Shown: positions 1 through 9,985 of the stretch, piece after piece
Layout of the letters: each line of letters opens with the position of its first letter
Numbering within the stretch: position 1 is the stretch's first letter
Origin: Puntigrus tetrazona
Taxonomy: Eukaryota; Chordata; Actinopteri; Cypriniformes; Cyprinidae
Length of the DNA: 64,000 bases
Assembly: GCF_018831695.1 (NCBI RefSeq)
Contig: NC_056699.1
Location: 929,001-993,000, forward strand
Direction of reading: 5' to 3'
Program-made: the position numbers and the translations under genes
The notes under the pieces: generated by a model
The model's database searches: none
Told to the model about the DNA's origin: nothing
The model's input: only the letters and a program-made list of their open reading frames with translations

Positions 1-540
1 TAATAGGGCCCAAAGCACAGGCCTGGAAAGATGCAATTGGATTTGAAGCCAATCAATCATTCCAGCTATTGACCTATGATTGGATTTAGAAGACATGTCA
101 GGGCCGCTTTGATTTTAGCTCGGGCCCAATGAAGCTGGATGTGAAGGTTTATTGTTTCGGACGGACCGAGAGCGGTGTGTGGGCTTTGACACGCTGCCAG
201 AAGAGATGGATGCATACAATGACTGCTGTATCCATCCATCAGAGTTAGAATCCGTCATCTCATCTTTCACAAGAGTGGCGTACAACATCATCTGCTGCTT
301 TTGGGATCTGTGCTCGTTTGCGAAGTCGTGGAGTTTTTCACATCTCAGCATTTCTAAAGCAAGCTTTGATTGTTTGCAGCTTGGTGGAGTTCTAGTTTTA
401 GGGTCAAATTTTAGCGAATGTGCTAATCGACACTCGATTAAATGCTTGTGAGTGTGACTGCGATGCTTGTATAATGAACAGCCAATAGAAGGAAGTTTTT
501 TCAAACATTTATTTGTTGTTTTGTGATACAAGCTTGTCTA
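1..540. other. Single-copy non-coding sequence
   Basis: Moderate GC content with no simple repeats. Overlapping open frames occur on both strands (about 99 codons plus, 138 codons minus), but neither has a domain, a protein-like composition or splice context, so I read both as chance. The first 150 bases are free of low complexity and could be conserved non-coding DNA; only an alignment to other fish would tell. Confidence 0.5.
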
Positions 541-1020
541 TACACTACCAGGGTTTTTATCATTAAATAAAACTATATTATAATATAAATCATAAAAAAC
601 ATTTCATTACTTGAAATAAAGTAAAATACACACTAACTAAATTAAATAAAATTAACTAAATTAAATTAAATAAACTAAAATGTAAACTACAACTATATAC
701 ATAAAAATAAAAATATGTTAAAAATAACATATTTAAAATAACAGTATCACAGTATTTTTTTAATTAGCAAAGCATTAACTGAAATTAACTAAAATAAACA
801 AAAATACATTTATTTTAGCTAGATGTCCTTAAAATAATTTTAACTTAAATAAAATAAACATAGAAAATCTAAAAATAAGGGCAACTTTTATTTATTTTAA
901 GTACTGAAATAACTAATACTAAAATAGCTAAAATAACTAAAGTAGCTATAAAATGTGACAGCAGTAAAATAAAATGACGGTACAGAACACAATTTCCAAA
1001 GTTTTAATCACAATAAAAGC
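541..1020. repeat. AT-rich low-complexity block
   Basis: Rich in degenerate ACTAAA, TAAAATAA and AAATTAAA words, such as repeated AACTAAATTAAATAAA-like strings. This resembles the AT-rich low-complexity tracts common in cyprinid intergenic DNA. No gene is seen. Confidence 0.7.
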
Positions 1021-1054
1021 TGAAAATCTAAATATAAACACAGCCCTGTAAAGC

Positions 1055-1265
1055 ATATTAAAGAGTTACTCCACCCCATAATGAAAATTTCTTCATTAAT
1101 CACTTACCCCCATGTTGTTCCAAACCTATAGAAGCTTTGTTCGTCCTCAGAACACAATTTATGATATTTTGGATGAAAACCGGGAGGCTTGTGACTGTCC
1201 CATTGACTGCCAAACAATTACACTGTCAAGATACAGAAAAGTATAAAAGATGTGGTCTGTATGAT
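1055..1265 (+). repeat. Interspersed repeat fragment (likely DNA-transposon derived)
   Basis: The stretch starting near GTTACTCCACCCCATAATG and running through CATGTTGTTCCAAACCT and CAGAACACAATTTATGATAT matches, with decay, a repeat I know as common in cyprinid genomes (typical form: TTCACCCAAAAATGAAAATT, then a CATGTTGTTCCAAACCTGTA-like segment). A related short fragment lies at 14966-15050. The family name is uncertain. Confidence 0.6.
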
Positions 1266-1560
1266 ATGCAACATAAATTGCTTCTGGCATTTTTTGTTTG
1301 TAGCATTTCCAACATTAGCACCAGAATTTAGGTTTGTCCGCTTCAATTTTGTGTGTCAAAGACGATGTCACAATAAATGTAAAATGGCCTTTCAATGCTA
1401 GCAATCCTGACCAAAGATTGCACCAGACATATCTAACCGTCTGATAAGCAGCAATCATAAAGGACAGAATAAAAAAAATATATACTGTGTATGTCTAGTT
1501 TTACAATGTAGTTGAAAGAGTAAATGTAAGGTCTTGTAAGTCATCAAAGTAAAATATTAC
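1265..1560. other. Non-coding sequence, nothing recognised
   Basis: Ordinary AT-biased sequence between two interspersed repeats. No credible exon, RNA gene or simple repeat is seen. Confidence 0.5.
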
Positions 1561-1810
1561 AAAAATTAGAATTTCTGACTGATCATGTGACACTGAAGAC
1601 TGGAGTAATGATGCCAAAGTTTCAGATTTGATAACACAAATTATATTTAAAAAAATTTAAATAGAAAAGTTAGTTTAAACTGTGAAAAATTATCACAGTG
1701 TTTTTACTGTCTTCACTCTATTTTTGTTAAGAAACACAGCCTTAGTGAGAAGAACTTTTTAAAACATTTTAAAAAAATCTTACTTTGAAGCTGAAAAAGT
1801 AGTGTTTGTT
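1561..1810 (+). repeat. Interspersed cyprinid-type repeat, copy A
   Basis: Carries the diagnostic words GATCATGTGACACTGAAGAC and TGGAGTAATGATGCC, followed by a CACAGTGTTTTTACTGT and CAGCCTTAGTGAG tail. Similar sequence recurs near 3120, 4380, 12180, 24455 and 32600 on the plus strand and 5525 on the minus strand, so it is a dispersed multi-copy family. No coding capacity is visible. I cannot give its database name with confidence. Confidence 0.75.
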
Positions 1811-2022
1811 TTAGTGACTATTTATCATCATTCATACAGCATGCAATATATAAGAAAACATAAATCTTAGTGGGACTAATTTGCTTGAGGAAACAACAAA
1901 TGGCTCCAAGCTTTTTGCAGAGGTTTTAGAGTATCTTTCTCTAAAACTTTGTAAAAATTAATGTCATGTTTGGCGACAGACCTGGTCCGGTAAAAGAGTC
2001 TCGTGTTGTTTTTCCATTTCAG

Positions 2023-2072
2023 GTGCTGTAGCATGACCTACATGAGGAGAACGACGGAGAAGAAGAGCTATG
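2023..2072 (+). other. Possible 50-nt exon (weak)
   Basis: A strong acceptor (TTGTTTTTCCATTTCAG, AG at 2021-2022) precedes 50 nt that are open in one frame (reading TYMRRTTEKKSY) and followed by a GTAATG donor. The open frame is too short to be meaningful alone and no homologue comes to mind. Strong pyrimidine tracts before AG also arise by chance in this AT-rich DNA. Confidence 0.2.
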
Positions 2073-2440
2073 GTAATGCAAAGAGACCTTCAGCGTCTGT
2101 CCCTGTCGTTTAAATTACAAGAGCGAGATTAATTTTCCATTTGCAGACCTCTGAAAGATGGCAACATCTTCCCAAAAACATTCAGCTGATAAATGAAAAG
2201 CAGCGGCACTCTAGAAATAATGACATGAATTACAGCACACTCTTACTGCGGTAATCGCAGAGTAGCTATTGGATATAAAGACTGATCAATATGCCCTCTG
2301 AAGGCCTGCAGAAGGACAAGCGAGGAAAGCCAGTCAGGAGACCGAAGACGAAACCTGAATCGAGTGGACTGGTAAGGTAAGGATTAGATTGTTTTATGTG
2401 TGTGTGTTTTTTTTTTTTGACATTACTATGTCTGAAGGCT
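2073..2440. other. Non-coding sequence, nothing recognised
   Basis: Contains a short T run at about 2407-2418 just before the SINE. No open frame of note and no RNA gene is seen. Confidence 0.5.
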
Positions 2441-2633
2441 GCTGTGGCGTCTTAGCTAAAGCTCACGGTCCCTAAGCGGAAGGTTGTTGGTTCTAATCCT
2501 TCAAGAAATGACCCGTGAACAATCAGCTTTGCTCTCTAGAGCAAGACACCAAACACAACGTGGCTCCAGGAGCGTCATCCCTGTAATTAGTGTACTGTTA
2601 GTCACTTTGGATAAACAAAAACATCTGCTAAAG
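2441..2633 (+). mobile_element. tRNA-derived SINE
   Basis: The head has a degenerate A box (CTTAGCTAAAGCTC) and a good B box (GGTTCTAATCC at 2489-2499), the internal RNA polymerase III promoter of tRNA-derived SINEs. The tail GTCACTTTGGATAAA with CATCTGCTAAA is the widespread 3' end of fish SINEs that are mobilised by a partner LINE. The 65-codon open frame across it is incidental. The copy is diverged and probably inactive. Confidence 0.85.
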
Positions 2634-3074
2634 GACTACCTATTCTTAGAAGAGTTTAATTCTGATTGCTTGGTTAGTTAAACCATGTGATTATCTAGAG
2701 CAATGGCTCAGTGTCGTTGCTGACTTGCTAATGACCCTGATTTGATGGATTGAAGCACAGCTGGACAAAGTGTGTGCTTTGTGCATGTCTTTTCAGTGCC
2801 ATACCATATTTATTTGATTCATTTATACGTAAATGAACCATTAATTGGCTGTAGATATGTTTTATTAATGGGCTTTTTGCCTTTAATTTATAGGTAATTG
2901 GACAGATTAGATTATGATTCAGGCCTATGAATGCAACAAGAGGTCACACCATATTTCTGTTATTGCACCCTAAAAAAAATAAATTGGCTTATGAAGTTTT
3001 TAGAATCATTCAAATGCTATTGATGCACTGTCATTAAAGGATTTTGTGCTCTTTTAAAACTAATTTTATTACTT
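2634..3074. other. Non-coding sequence, nothing recognised
   Basis: AT-biased single-copy sequence between the SINE and the next dispersed repeat. No exon-like segment is seen. Confidence 0.5.
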
Positions 3075-3425
3075 TCAGTTTCTTTAGACAAAACCTTTTC
3101 TATAATTTTTGAAAAATCATTATTTTATTCAGCAAGATTAAATTGAGCCAAAGTTACATTAAAGACATTTATAATGTCACTGAAGATTTCTATTTTAAAT
3201 AAATGCTGTTGTTTTGAACTTCCTTTTCATGAGTATATCTTGAGTATATCTGCTTTCAACATTGATAATAATCAGAAATGTTTCTTGAGCAGTAAATCAG
3301 TATATTAGAATGATTTCTGAAGGATCATGTGACAGACTGGAGAATTTTATTTGTTTTTTATCAAATAAATACAGCCTTGGTGAGCAATAAAGACTTCTTT
3401 TAAAACATTAAAATATTACTGCACA
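3075..3425 (+). repeat. Interspersed cyprinid-type repeat, copy B
   Basis: Contains AGAAATGTTTCTTGAGCAG, ATGATTTCTGAAGGATCATG and the tail CAGCCTTGGTGAGCA of the family described at 1561-1810. A tandem duplication of GAGTATATCTT lies inside (3230-3252), and the segment after TGTGACA is shortened relative to the other copies. Confidence 0.75.
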
Positions 3426-3652
3426 TACAAACGGTGGATATAAACGGCAATACTATTTACATCTTTTCCTGAATTACTGCAACTATTATCAAATGTAGCC
3501 TTTTGAAACATTCGATTTTTAAAATGAAATTTAAGCATATTTTCCCCCAAACTTTTTTTCACCAGTGAGAATTGTAATAATTTCACTAAAGTGTTATTTC
3601 AGATATATGTTCAATTTAAATTACATAAAATGTAAAACATCAATGAGTCATG

Positions 3653-3680
3653 TTTTTTTTTTTTTTTATATATATATAAG
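3653..3680. repeat. Poly-T and TA microsatellite
   Basis: About 16 T residues followed by a short TA run. Short open frames crossing it on both strands are artefacts. Confidence 0.85.
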
Positions 3681-4374
3681 TGCAAATATAGAAATAGAGA
3701 AATTTGTTGTTGTTGTTTTCCCACTGCGTTTTATCAGACGGTCTGCTTTTATTCCTACACCTCCTTTCAGTTGGCCCATTGTCTCGCAGGATACAATTGA
3801 ATTGCCGTCTCTCCTGCTCCCGCGGCCCATCAGGACTGCAGCTGTGCATTATCCCATTACAGCCAAATAGTTTTGACACCCACTGACTAACCGATCTCAT
3901 AGATAATATCATAAAGAGTGTGCTCGATACAAATCGGGTCAGGATAACTCATTTAACCCCACCATACATATTTCTTATGTGTAACTTGAAACGCTGGAAA
4001 AATGAAATCAATAGAAATGTTTCTTGTTAATGAAGATGTACCGGGCTGCCGTTTTTGTGGCCTGTGTGGCTTTCAGAGCTCGCTGTTTGATCTTAATAAA
4101 TCTCCCACCCACCACTGCGGTCAGCCGGGCGGTCAACACAGACCCCAGTAACCTCCCCCTTTAGGTGTTGGTTTGTGTGTAAATGTATGTGCCGCAGGGT
4201 GTGTGAGTTCACGAATCCAGACTGTTAAACTAGTACTAAATCACATTTGTGATCTTTAGCAGATGCCAGCGACGGTGAAAACTGCTGACGGTCTAATTTG
4301 AAACGGGATTCCTCTAAGCTTGATTACTAGTTTAGTGGCAGGACTGGAGTTATGTCAAATGTAAATGATCACTG
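3681..4374. other. Single-copy non-coding sequence, GC-richer patches
   Basis: Patches near 3760-3860 and 4040-4200 are GC-richer than their surroundings (for example CTCCCACCCACCACTGCGG). No splice-bounded open frame stands out. They could be conserved non-coding DNA. Confidence 0.4.
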
Positions 4375-4790
4375 TGTTTAATACTTTTATTCAGGAAAGA
4401 CACATTAAATGTATCATATTTGAGAGTGAAGACTTTTATAATATTGCAAAAGTTTGTATTTGAAATAAATGCCGTTATTAACTTTCTATTTATATGTGAA
4501 TCCTGAATAATAAAATATTTAGCATCAACTGTTTTGAAAATTTGCTAATGATCAGAAATGTTTCTTGAGCAGCAAATCAACAAATTAGAGTGATTTCTGA
4601 AGGAACGTGTGACACTAAAGACAGGAGCAATGATGCTGAAAATTCAGCCTCATAGAAATAAACAGAAAATTGTTCTTTCAGGTTTAATAATGCTGCATTT
4701 ATCAAATAATTGCATCCTTGGTGTGCAGAAGAGTCTCAAAACCATTTTTTTTTATTCTTACTGACCAAAAACTTTGTTGTCTTTAACCTG
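4375..4790 (+). repeat. Interspersed cyprinid-type repeat, copy C
   Basis: One of the longest copies of the family: ATGTTTCTTGAGCAGCAAAT, GTGATTTCTGAAGGAACGTG, GCTGAAAATTCAGCCTCATA, and a tail with GCATCCTTGGTG followed by AAGAGTCTCAAAACCATTTT. Confidence 0.8.
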
Positions 4791-4937
4791 GTTTAAAAGT
4801 AATTAATGAAGTCATTAAATGAAGTCCTCAAATTAATAAAATCTCTGTGACCACAGTTCACTCCCCAAGGTGAAAAATATATTTTAGGGCAGTAGATAAG
4901 AAGGCATAGAGGATATTATCTCTGGTGGACGGCCCTG

Positions 4938-4941
<4 letters not shown>

Positions 4942-4972
<31 letters not shown>
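4942..4972. repeat. (CA)n microsatellite
   Basis: About 15 uninterrupted CA units. Confidence 0.95.
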
Positions 4973-4973
<1 letters not shown>

Positions 4974-5524
4974 GAGTGTAGTGATAAAGCGAGAGCGGTC
5001 AGCCCCCCTCACCCCTCCTCTCTCACATACATCACTGCCTCCCGTTTGCATGACGGTACACATTGATCGGCCGTCATACTGATCACATTACAAGCCGGCC
5101 AGATTAGATTTGCATTTTTAATTTTCTCTCCAAAAAAAACGGCATTGACCGGGAGATGAGAGGGGAATTTTTGAGACGTATAAATGTTGGACAGAGGCCG
5201 TAGAGGTCAACGGTGGATTTAAGTGACGTGCATTAAGATAGCGTAGAACTCAAGCTTAGATTCAAGGTGAGACTGGTGCTCAAGATCATGATCATGTTTA
5301 CACAGTCATAAAATCCTCAAGTCTGCACTTATACTTATCATAAATAAACCATTATGTATTAAACAGTACACAGTTTTTTTGCAAGTCACTGTTGACATGT
5401 ATTACACGTATTTCTAAACAAACACACCTCCTATTAATACAAACCATATCCGTGAATAACCTTTACCTAAGCCAACGAACTGTAGTGAGAAATTGTTCAG
5501 TTTATGTTGAAAATTAGACAAATA
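4973..5524. other. Single-copy non-coding sequence
   Basis: A GC-richer patch at 4975-5230 (around CATTGATCGGCCGTCATACT) grades into AT-rich sequence. No exon is recognised; conserved non-coding DNA is possible. Confidence 0.4.
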
Positions 5525-5688
5525 TTTAAAATTCACGAGGCACACCTTCAGTTTCACATGATCCCTCAGAAATCATTATCAATGTTGAAAACAGTTGTGC
5601 TGCCCAGTACTTAAGCGGAAAACATTGATGCATTTTATTTCCAGGCTTAATAGAACAGCATTTGTTTTTAACAGAAATCTGTTGATGT
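5525..5688 (-). repeat. Interspersed cyprinid-type repeat, copy D (reverse)
   Basis: Reverse-complement fragment of the family at 1561: CACATGATCCCTCAGAAATC then AATGTTGAAAACAGTTGTGC. Confidence 0.75.
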
Positions 5689-5865
5689 GGTAACACTTTA
5701 AGGTTTCATTTGTTAACATTAGTTAATGTATTAACTGACACGAACAAACAATGATCAACAAATTTCTTACAGTATTTATTCAACTTTGTTAATGTTTATT
5801 AATAAAAATACAGTCGTTCATTCTTAGTTCATGTTAATTTATAGTACAGTGTTAACAAGCACAGC
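5689..5865 (+). mobile_element. Small non-autonomous DNA element (GGTAACACTTTA end)
   Basis: Starts GGTAACACTTTAAGGTTTC and runs through TTAACATTAGTTAATG and TTCATGTTAATTTATAG. Related sequence, in reverse orientation, forms the element at 15205-15425, and a fragment lies at 63138-63200. No coding capacity. The right terminus is unclear, so it may be truncated. Confidence 0.6.
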
Positions 5866-6339
5866 TCGTTAACTAATGAAACTAACCAAATATATGATTG
5901 AGTGGAACTAGCTACACACTGAATGCAACCTTTGACCCCTAATCATTAATAACACTAAATAACATTAAACTGGCTTAATGGGCAATGTTTTAACCTCTGT
6001 TTGAAAATATAAAACTTGACTCTGCCTATCCTGAATTCAACCTGATTCTTGATCAGTTTAAATGTGTATGATTTATTGATAGAGGCTAACTGCTTAAAAT
6101 TTATGTCCCTTTTGTCTTTAAATTCACAGTAGATTGGTGGAAAGTGGTGATTTTAACTTGTGTTCCGAAGATCACTTTTTCAACCCACTGCGCCAATTTG
6201 CATGATCAGGTTTGTTGTGCATTAGTGTACATCTCTTTGATGCATTTGACCTGTTCTTTTTTAACCATATTACTTCTACAAGCTACAACAGTTTTATTGC
6301 CGTTATTGTCTAAGGAATGGATCAAATGTGTACTGTGGG
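5866..6339. other. Non-coding sequence, nothing recognised
   Basis: AT-biased. A 112-codon plus-strand frame and an 89-codon minus-strand frame overlap its right part; neither looks like a protein. Confidence 0.45.
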
Positions 6340-6560
6340 TAGCTCGACCACAACCACAAGCCCTCTCTGTGAGCCAATCAATGTGGAGAAGAAAGCAGAG
6401 CCGCCGCCTTTTGCCCAATGACAAGTTGGGCGGCAGCGGCCAGTGCCAAGCTGATAGAGAATCGATACGACGCAAAACCTGACATCAATCCCAGAGAACC
6501 TGCAAGGCGATCAGACGGGCGCAGAGATGAACAGACACTCCATCGTCGTCTTAATGGCCT
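6340..6560. other. GC-rich single-copy block with a hairpin
   Basis: Includes an inverted repeat GCCGCC...GCCCAA/TTGGGCGGC around 6400-6435, separated by seven bases (TGACAAG). No splice-bounded exon is convincing. Conserved non-coding DNA is a reasonable alternative. Confidence 0.35.
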
Positions 6561-8029
6561 TACTGGAGGTCAGTAAGTTTTATCGTAGCTCAGCTTTCTG
6601 CATTACACAATGTCTGTACTAGCTCACCATTGGCCACTGGTGGGTTATATATACTAATGTGCTAACGTTCTTTAGCACCAGAAAGGTGCTTTCTCACTGT
6701 TAAAGTCAAGATTAGATGTCCTGAGAAGATGCTGAAGTTAATGTAGACTGCAGTCTTGTATCAGACTTTGTTTGAGATCCCAAATCCTCACTTAAGTCAC
6801 ATTTATGTGGACTTTAGACTTCTTGTCCAGAGAAGTCTTTGCGTCAAAAGCAATGCAAACTGTGATTTGGTGGTTAAAGGTGTCGTATCCCTAACTTAGA
6901 GATCCTCAGTTTTCAAAACAGACTGAAAAATTTGAGGTTAGAGAGGTTTTAGAGATTTATTAATTTTACCCCCAGAAATTTCCATTATTTTCCAATGATA
7001 GTTAATTTTGACATCAAAAGGGGGAACCTTTTATAAGACCATTTGGCCCAATCATGTTCACTATTTTAATGTTGATCATTTATCAAGTGCCACAAAAGTG
7101 ACTTTTTGTACCAAATCAAGAAATTAAAAAAACTTACAAATTCAAATGTAAAATTGAATAAAGCGGGTTAAGATTTTTGGTTTATTACCTTAATTTATTG
7201 CTAATTGAAGTTGCTGATGACAAGAGAATCTGCCCTAAATATCACAAATGTATGACTTTGCAGGTAGAACAATCATGACGGGCATGTAGTATTGTTGATA
7301 CAAATAGATGTGCTCACAAATATTGCATAAAGGTAGCGATGTACCAATTTTAAAAAAAATGTATAGTTTCCAATAGTTTTTATAATTCAGTGTTGGATAA
7401 TTGAGCACTACACTATTGATTTGTAGCTAATCTAGCATCTTTTTTGCTCATGCTGAAGCAAGTCTACTTCTCACATATCTATGAAAACACATCATCATCT
7501 TGGTATGAACTAATGGAATCAGTTGGATATTCAGAAAATTTGGTACATCACAGTTTAAAGTGTGAAAAATATCAATGGATTGGACACAAAGTCTGCAGAC
7601 ACCTTTTGTGGAATCCAGCCTGTAAATACTACTTCCAAGATCTTTTGCATTGTGTGAGAGCCTTTGAGCACCATGTTATTGTGTAACGATAGCATGGAAA
7701 AATGAAACCCACGATTGACTGTTGACTCTTATTTCAAATCTCTACACCCCTTTGAAGTTACAGAGCTGTAGAAGCCTTTTTAAAAGGGCACTGACCTACC
7801 TGGTCTCATGGCATAAACATACCTTGGTGCGCGTTTTTCCGAGACACGAGGCAGACACAAGGCATAAAAACTCTGACACCTATTATTCTTTTATATAAAA
7901 GTTATAAAAATGTGCCAGGGTTTATATAATGAAACTGTGTTTTAGCACGACTCAGTGGACGTTTCTCTTAGAAACTGCTGGCGAAACATGCAGTAAGGTA
8001 CTTAAAAACAGTGTTGCACAAAAAGTGCA
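6561..8029. other. Non-coding sequence, nothing recognised
   Basis: About 1.5 kb of AT-biased single-copy DNA without simple repeats or SINE features. The 80-codon open frame at 7444-7686 has no recognisable domain. Confidence 0.5.
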
Positions 8030-8250
8030 CAAAGAGAGAGTTAGACCTGTAACCTAAAGGTCGCGGGTGTGAGTCCCAGGCCCAGCAGGGATTGTAGGTG
8101 GGCAGAGTGAATAACCAGCGCTCTCTCCACGACCCCCAACTGCTCCCCGGGTGCCACAGCATTGGCTGCCCATGCTTTGGATGGGTTAAATGCAGAGCAC
8201 AAATTCCAAGTATGGGTCACCATACCTGGCCACAGGTGACTTCACTTCAC
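8030..8250 (+). mobile_element. tRNA-derived SINE, second family
   Basis: Begins with a tRNA-like head containing a B box (GGTGTGAGTCC, 8066-8076) preceded by AACCTAAAGGTCGCG. It continues with CCCCCAACTGCTCCCCGGGT and TTTGGATGGGTTAAATGCAG and ends GTATGGGTCACCATACCTGG, the body and tail of a SINE-like repeat I know from cyprinid genomes. It is diverged. It differs from the SINE at 2441 in both head and tail. Confidence 0.85.
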
Positions 8251-8682
8251 ACTACATATTTTTATGAGACCAGGCTGGCAGTGACACTGAACAATCTGAG
8301 CATTGCTTCTGAAATTCTGCGTAACTTAGACTGACTTCTTCCAAACGCCCGTCACATTAAAGAAAGAGGGAGTGCAAACAGAAGTCTCCGCCACCTCCTA
8401 TTCTCTTCCTTATTTCCCAATCTGTTATGTCTTGACATCTCCATTAACTCATAAATCCAATACAGTGGAGCTCAACAGAATTTATCTTCCACGGGTCTAC
8501 GGGTGAGTTTGGGTGGAGGGAGCGACAGGAGACCGGAGAGGAGGAGAGAGGGATGGGAAATGATGAGAAGATCAATCGGTCCCTGGGCTGTCACTCCGCT
8601 CGCTCGTTTTCACATCCATCTCCTCCCCTCCTCCCTGCCTCCGTCCGTCCGAGACTGACACCACCCCTCCTTTCTCTGGCAG
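8251..8682. other. Single-copy sequence with pyrimidine-rich end
   Basis: The last 100 bases are C/T-rich and lead into a good splice-acceptor-like site at 8681-8682. No gene is recognised. Confidence 0.4.
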
Positions 8683-8823
8683 GCCCGGCGGATTCTGCAG
8701 GCGCGGCTGTTTCGGGCCCGCAATAATCCGATTGAGTGTGGGATCAATGACAAGCTGTGGTCAGCGATCTGTAGTCGCTCCGGCTCCCATTGCACGCTGA
8801 CCACAGGATCCCCAAACCGCTGA
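8683..8823 (+). other. Possible terminal coding exon or conserved non-coding block
   Basis: A strong acceptor context (CACCCCTCCTTTCTCTGGCAG) is followed by 46 sense codons and TGA at 8821-8823; the frame reads RRILQARLFRARNNPIECG at its start. Composition is protein-like but I recognise no family. The same bases carry ATTA/TAAT-type core words (CAATAATCCGATTG) and could instead be conserved regulatory DNA. The minus-strand frame over it has no support. Confidence 0.25.
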
Positions 8824-8835
8824 CCACCTAACCGG

Positions 8836-9985
8836 CATGGCCTGACCACTAATTTGGTCTGCTATGCCAAGGCGCCCAGCCAAGGTGGGCAAGTAAAACT
8901 GGCATGTAATGGGCCTAAAATATAAGCTACTGCAATTATGAGTCTCTGTAGCTCAGATGGTTCTAGTAACAGCAAGATCCTGAGTTTACCTTAATGCAGT
9001 TGGTCCTATTTATACCTGAAATGATGCCAGAATTTGCATTTTACATTAGTTTTCCAACTATTTGGACAGAAAGTTCTATAAGTTGAACTTACTGAGACAT
9101 ATATTTAATAACTAATTAGTGTTTCTCTTTTATGAAATACATGAAAAAAACACCCACTTAAGTGAAGGTTTTTTTATTAGTTGTATTTATTGCATGGTCT
9201 GACCCTTTATTTTATCCTTGTTAATAAATTTGGACATGTACCTGTAGCTTGTCTTGTTGCAGTAATGACAAGGTCTTTGATTTTCCTTTAAGTTAACTGA
9301 TGACAAAATGTGTACTTGAAAGTTTTCCAACCATTGCAAACTTTTAGGTCAGAAAGTGATGCTTTTTGTCTGAAATTTGAGTGCTCAATAAATATACATA
9401 ATCTCTTCAGAGTTTGTATTGTGTTGTCAGAGTAAGTAAATAAATTACCTCTTGGCATCATTGCATGTGAAATATAATGAAAAGCACTTTATGTAAGCTT
9501 TTTTCTTTAACTGTTTATTGCATGGTCTGACCACTAATTTGGTCTGCTATATTGAAGGTTAGATACATTCCTGTAGCTCAACCGAGGCTAGTAATGACAA
9601 GGTCATCGGTTGACTTTAAAATAAATGCTCTTTCTTCTTGAATAGATGACAGAATTTATATATGAAATAATTTTTTTATGGACTGTAATGGATAATTCTG
9701 CCCCATTGCCATTTTGTAGTTTGTATTGTTGTATTGTAATTTTAAATCAAAGCATCTACTACAAAGATAATTGGCGTTCCTGTAGCTCAACTGGTTCTAG
9801 TAACGACAAGGTCATTGGTTAACCTTAAATTTAATTCTCTTAGTCCTCTGTTTACACTTGAATTGAATTTATACTGGAAAGTTTCCCAGCTCTTGACAAC
9901 TTTATGGCCCCGAAAGTGATGCTTTTTGTCTGAAATTTGAGTGGTCGATAAATCTGCACCATCGCCTCTTCAGGGCTTCGCCCGT
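8836..9985 (+). repeat. Local array of four degenerate tRNA-like units
   Basis: CTGTAGCTCA-type tRNA D-arm/A-box words, followed about 25 bases later by GACAAGGTCNTTGGTT-like B-box remnants, occur at 8946, 9242, 9571 and 9780. Flanking sequence recurs with them: GGTCTGACCACTAATTTGGT at about 8830-8870 and 9525-9545 (shortened near 9196), and GAAAGTGATGCTTTTTGTCT at 9352 and 9912. The whole is therefore a short, diverged tandem or segmental array of a composite unit, with units about 200-330 bp apart. None is an intact tRNA: the anticodon arm is shortened and no CCA-proximal stem is seen. Confidence 0.65.

Noticed and set aside
8946..9825. Functional tRNA genes
   Set aside because: The tRNA-like units lack a complete anticodon arm and acceptor stem and are too diverged to fold as tRNAs.
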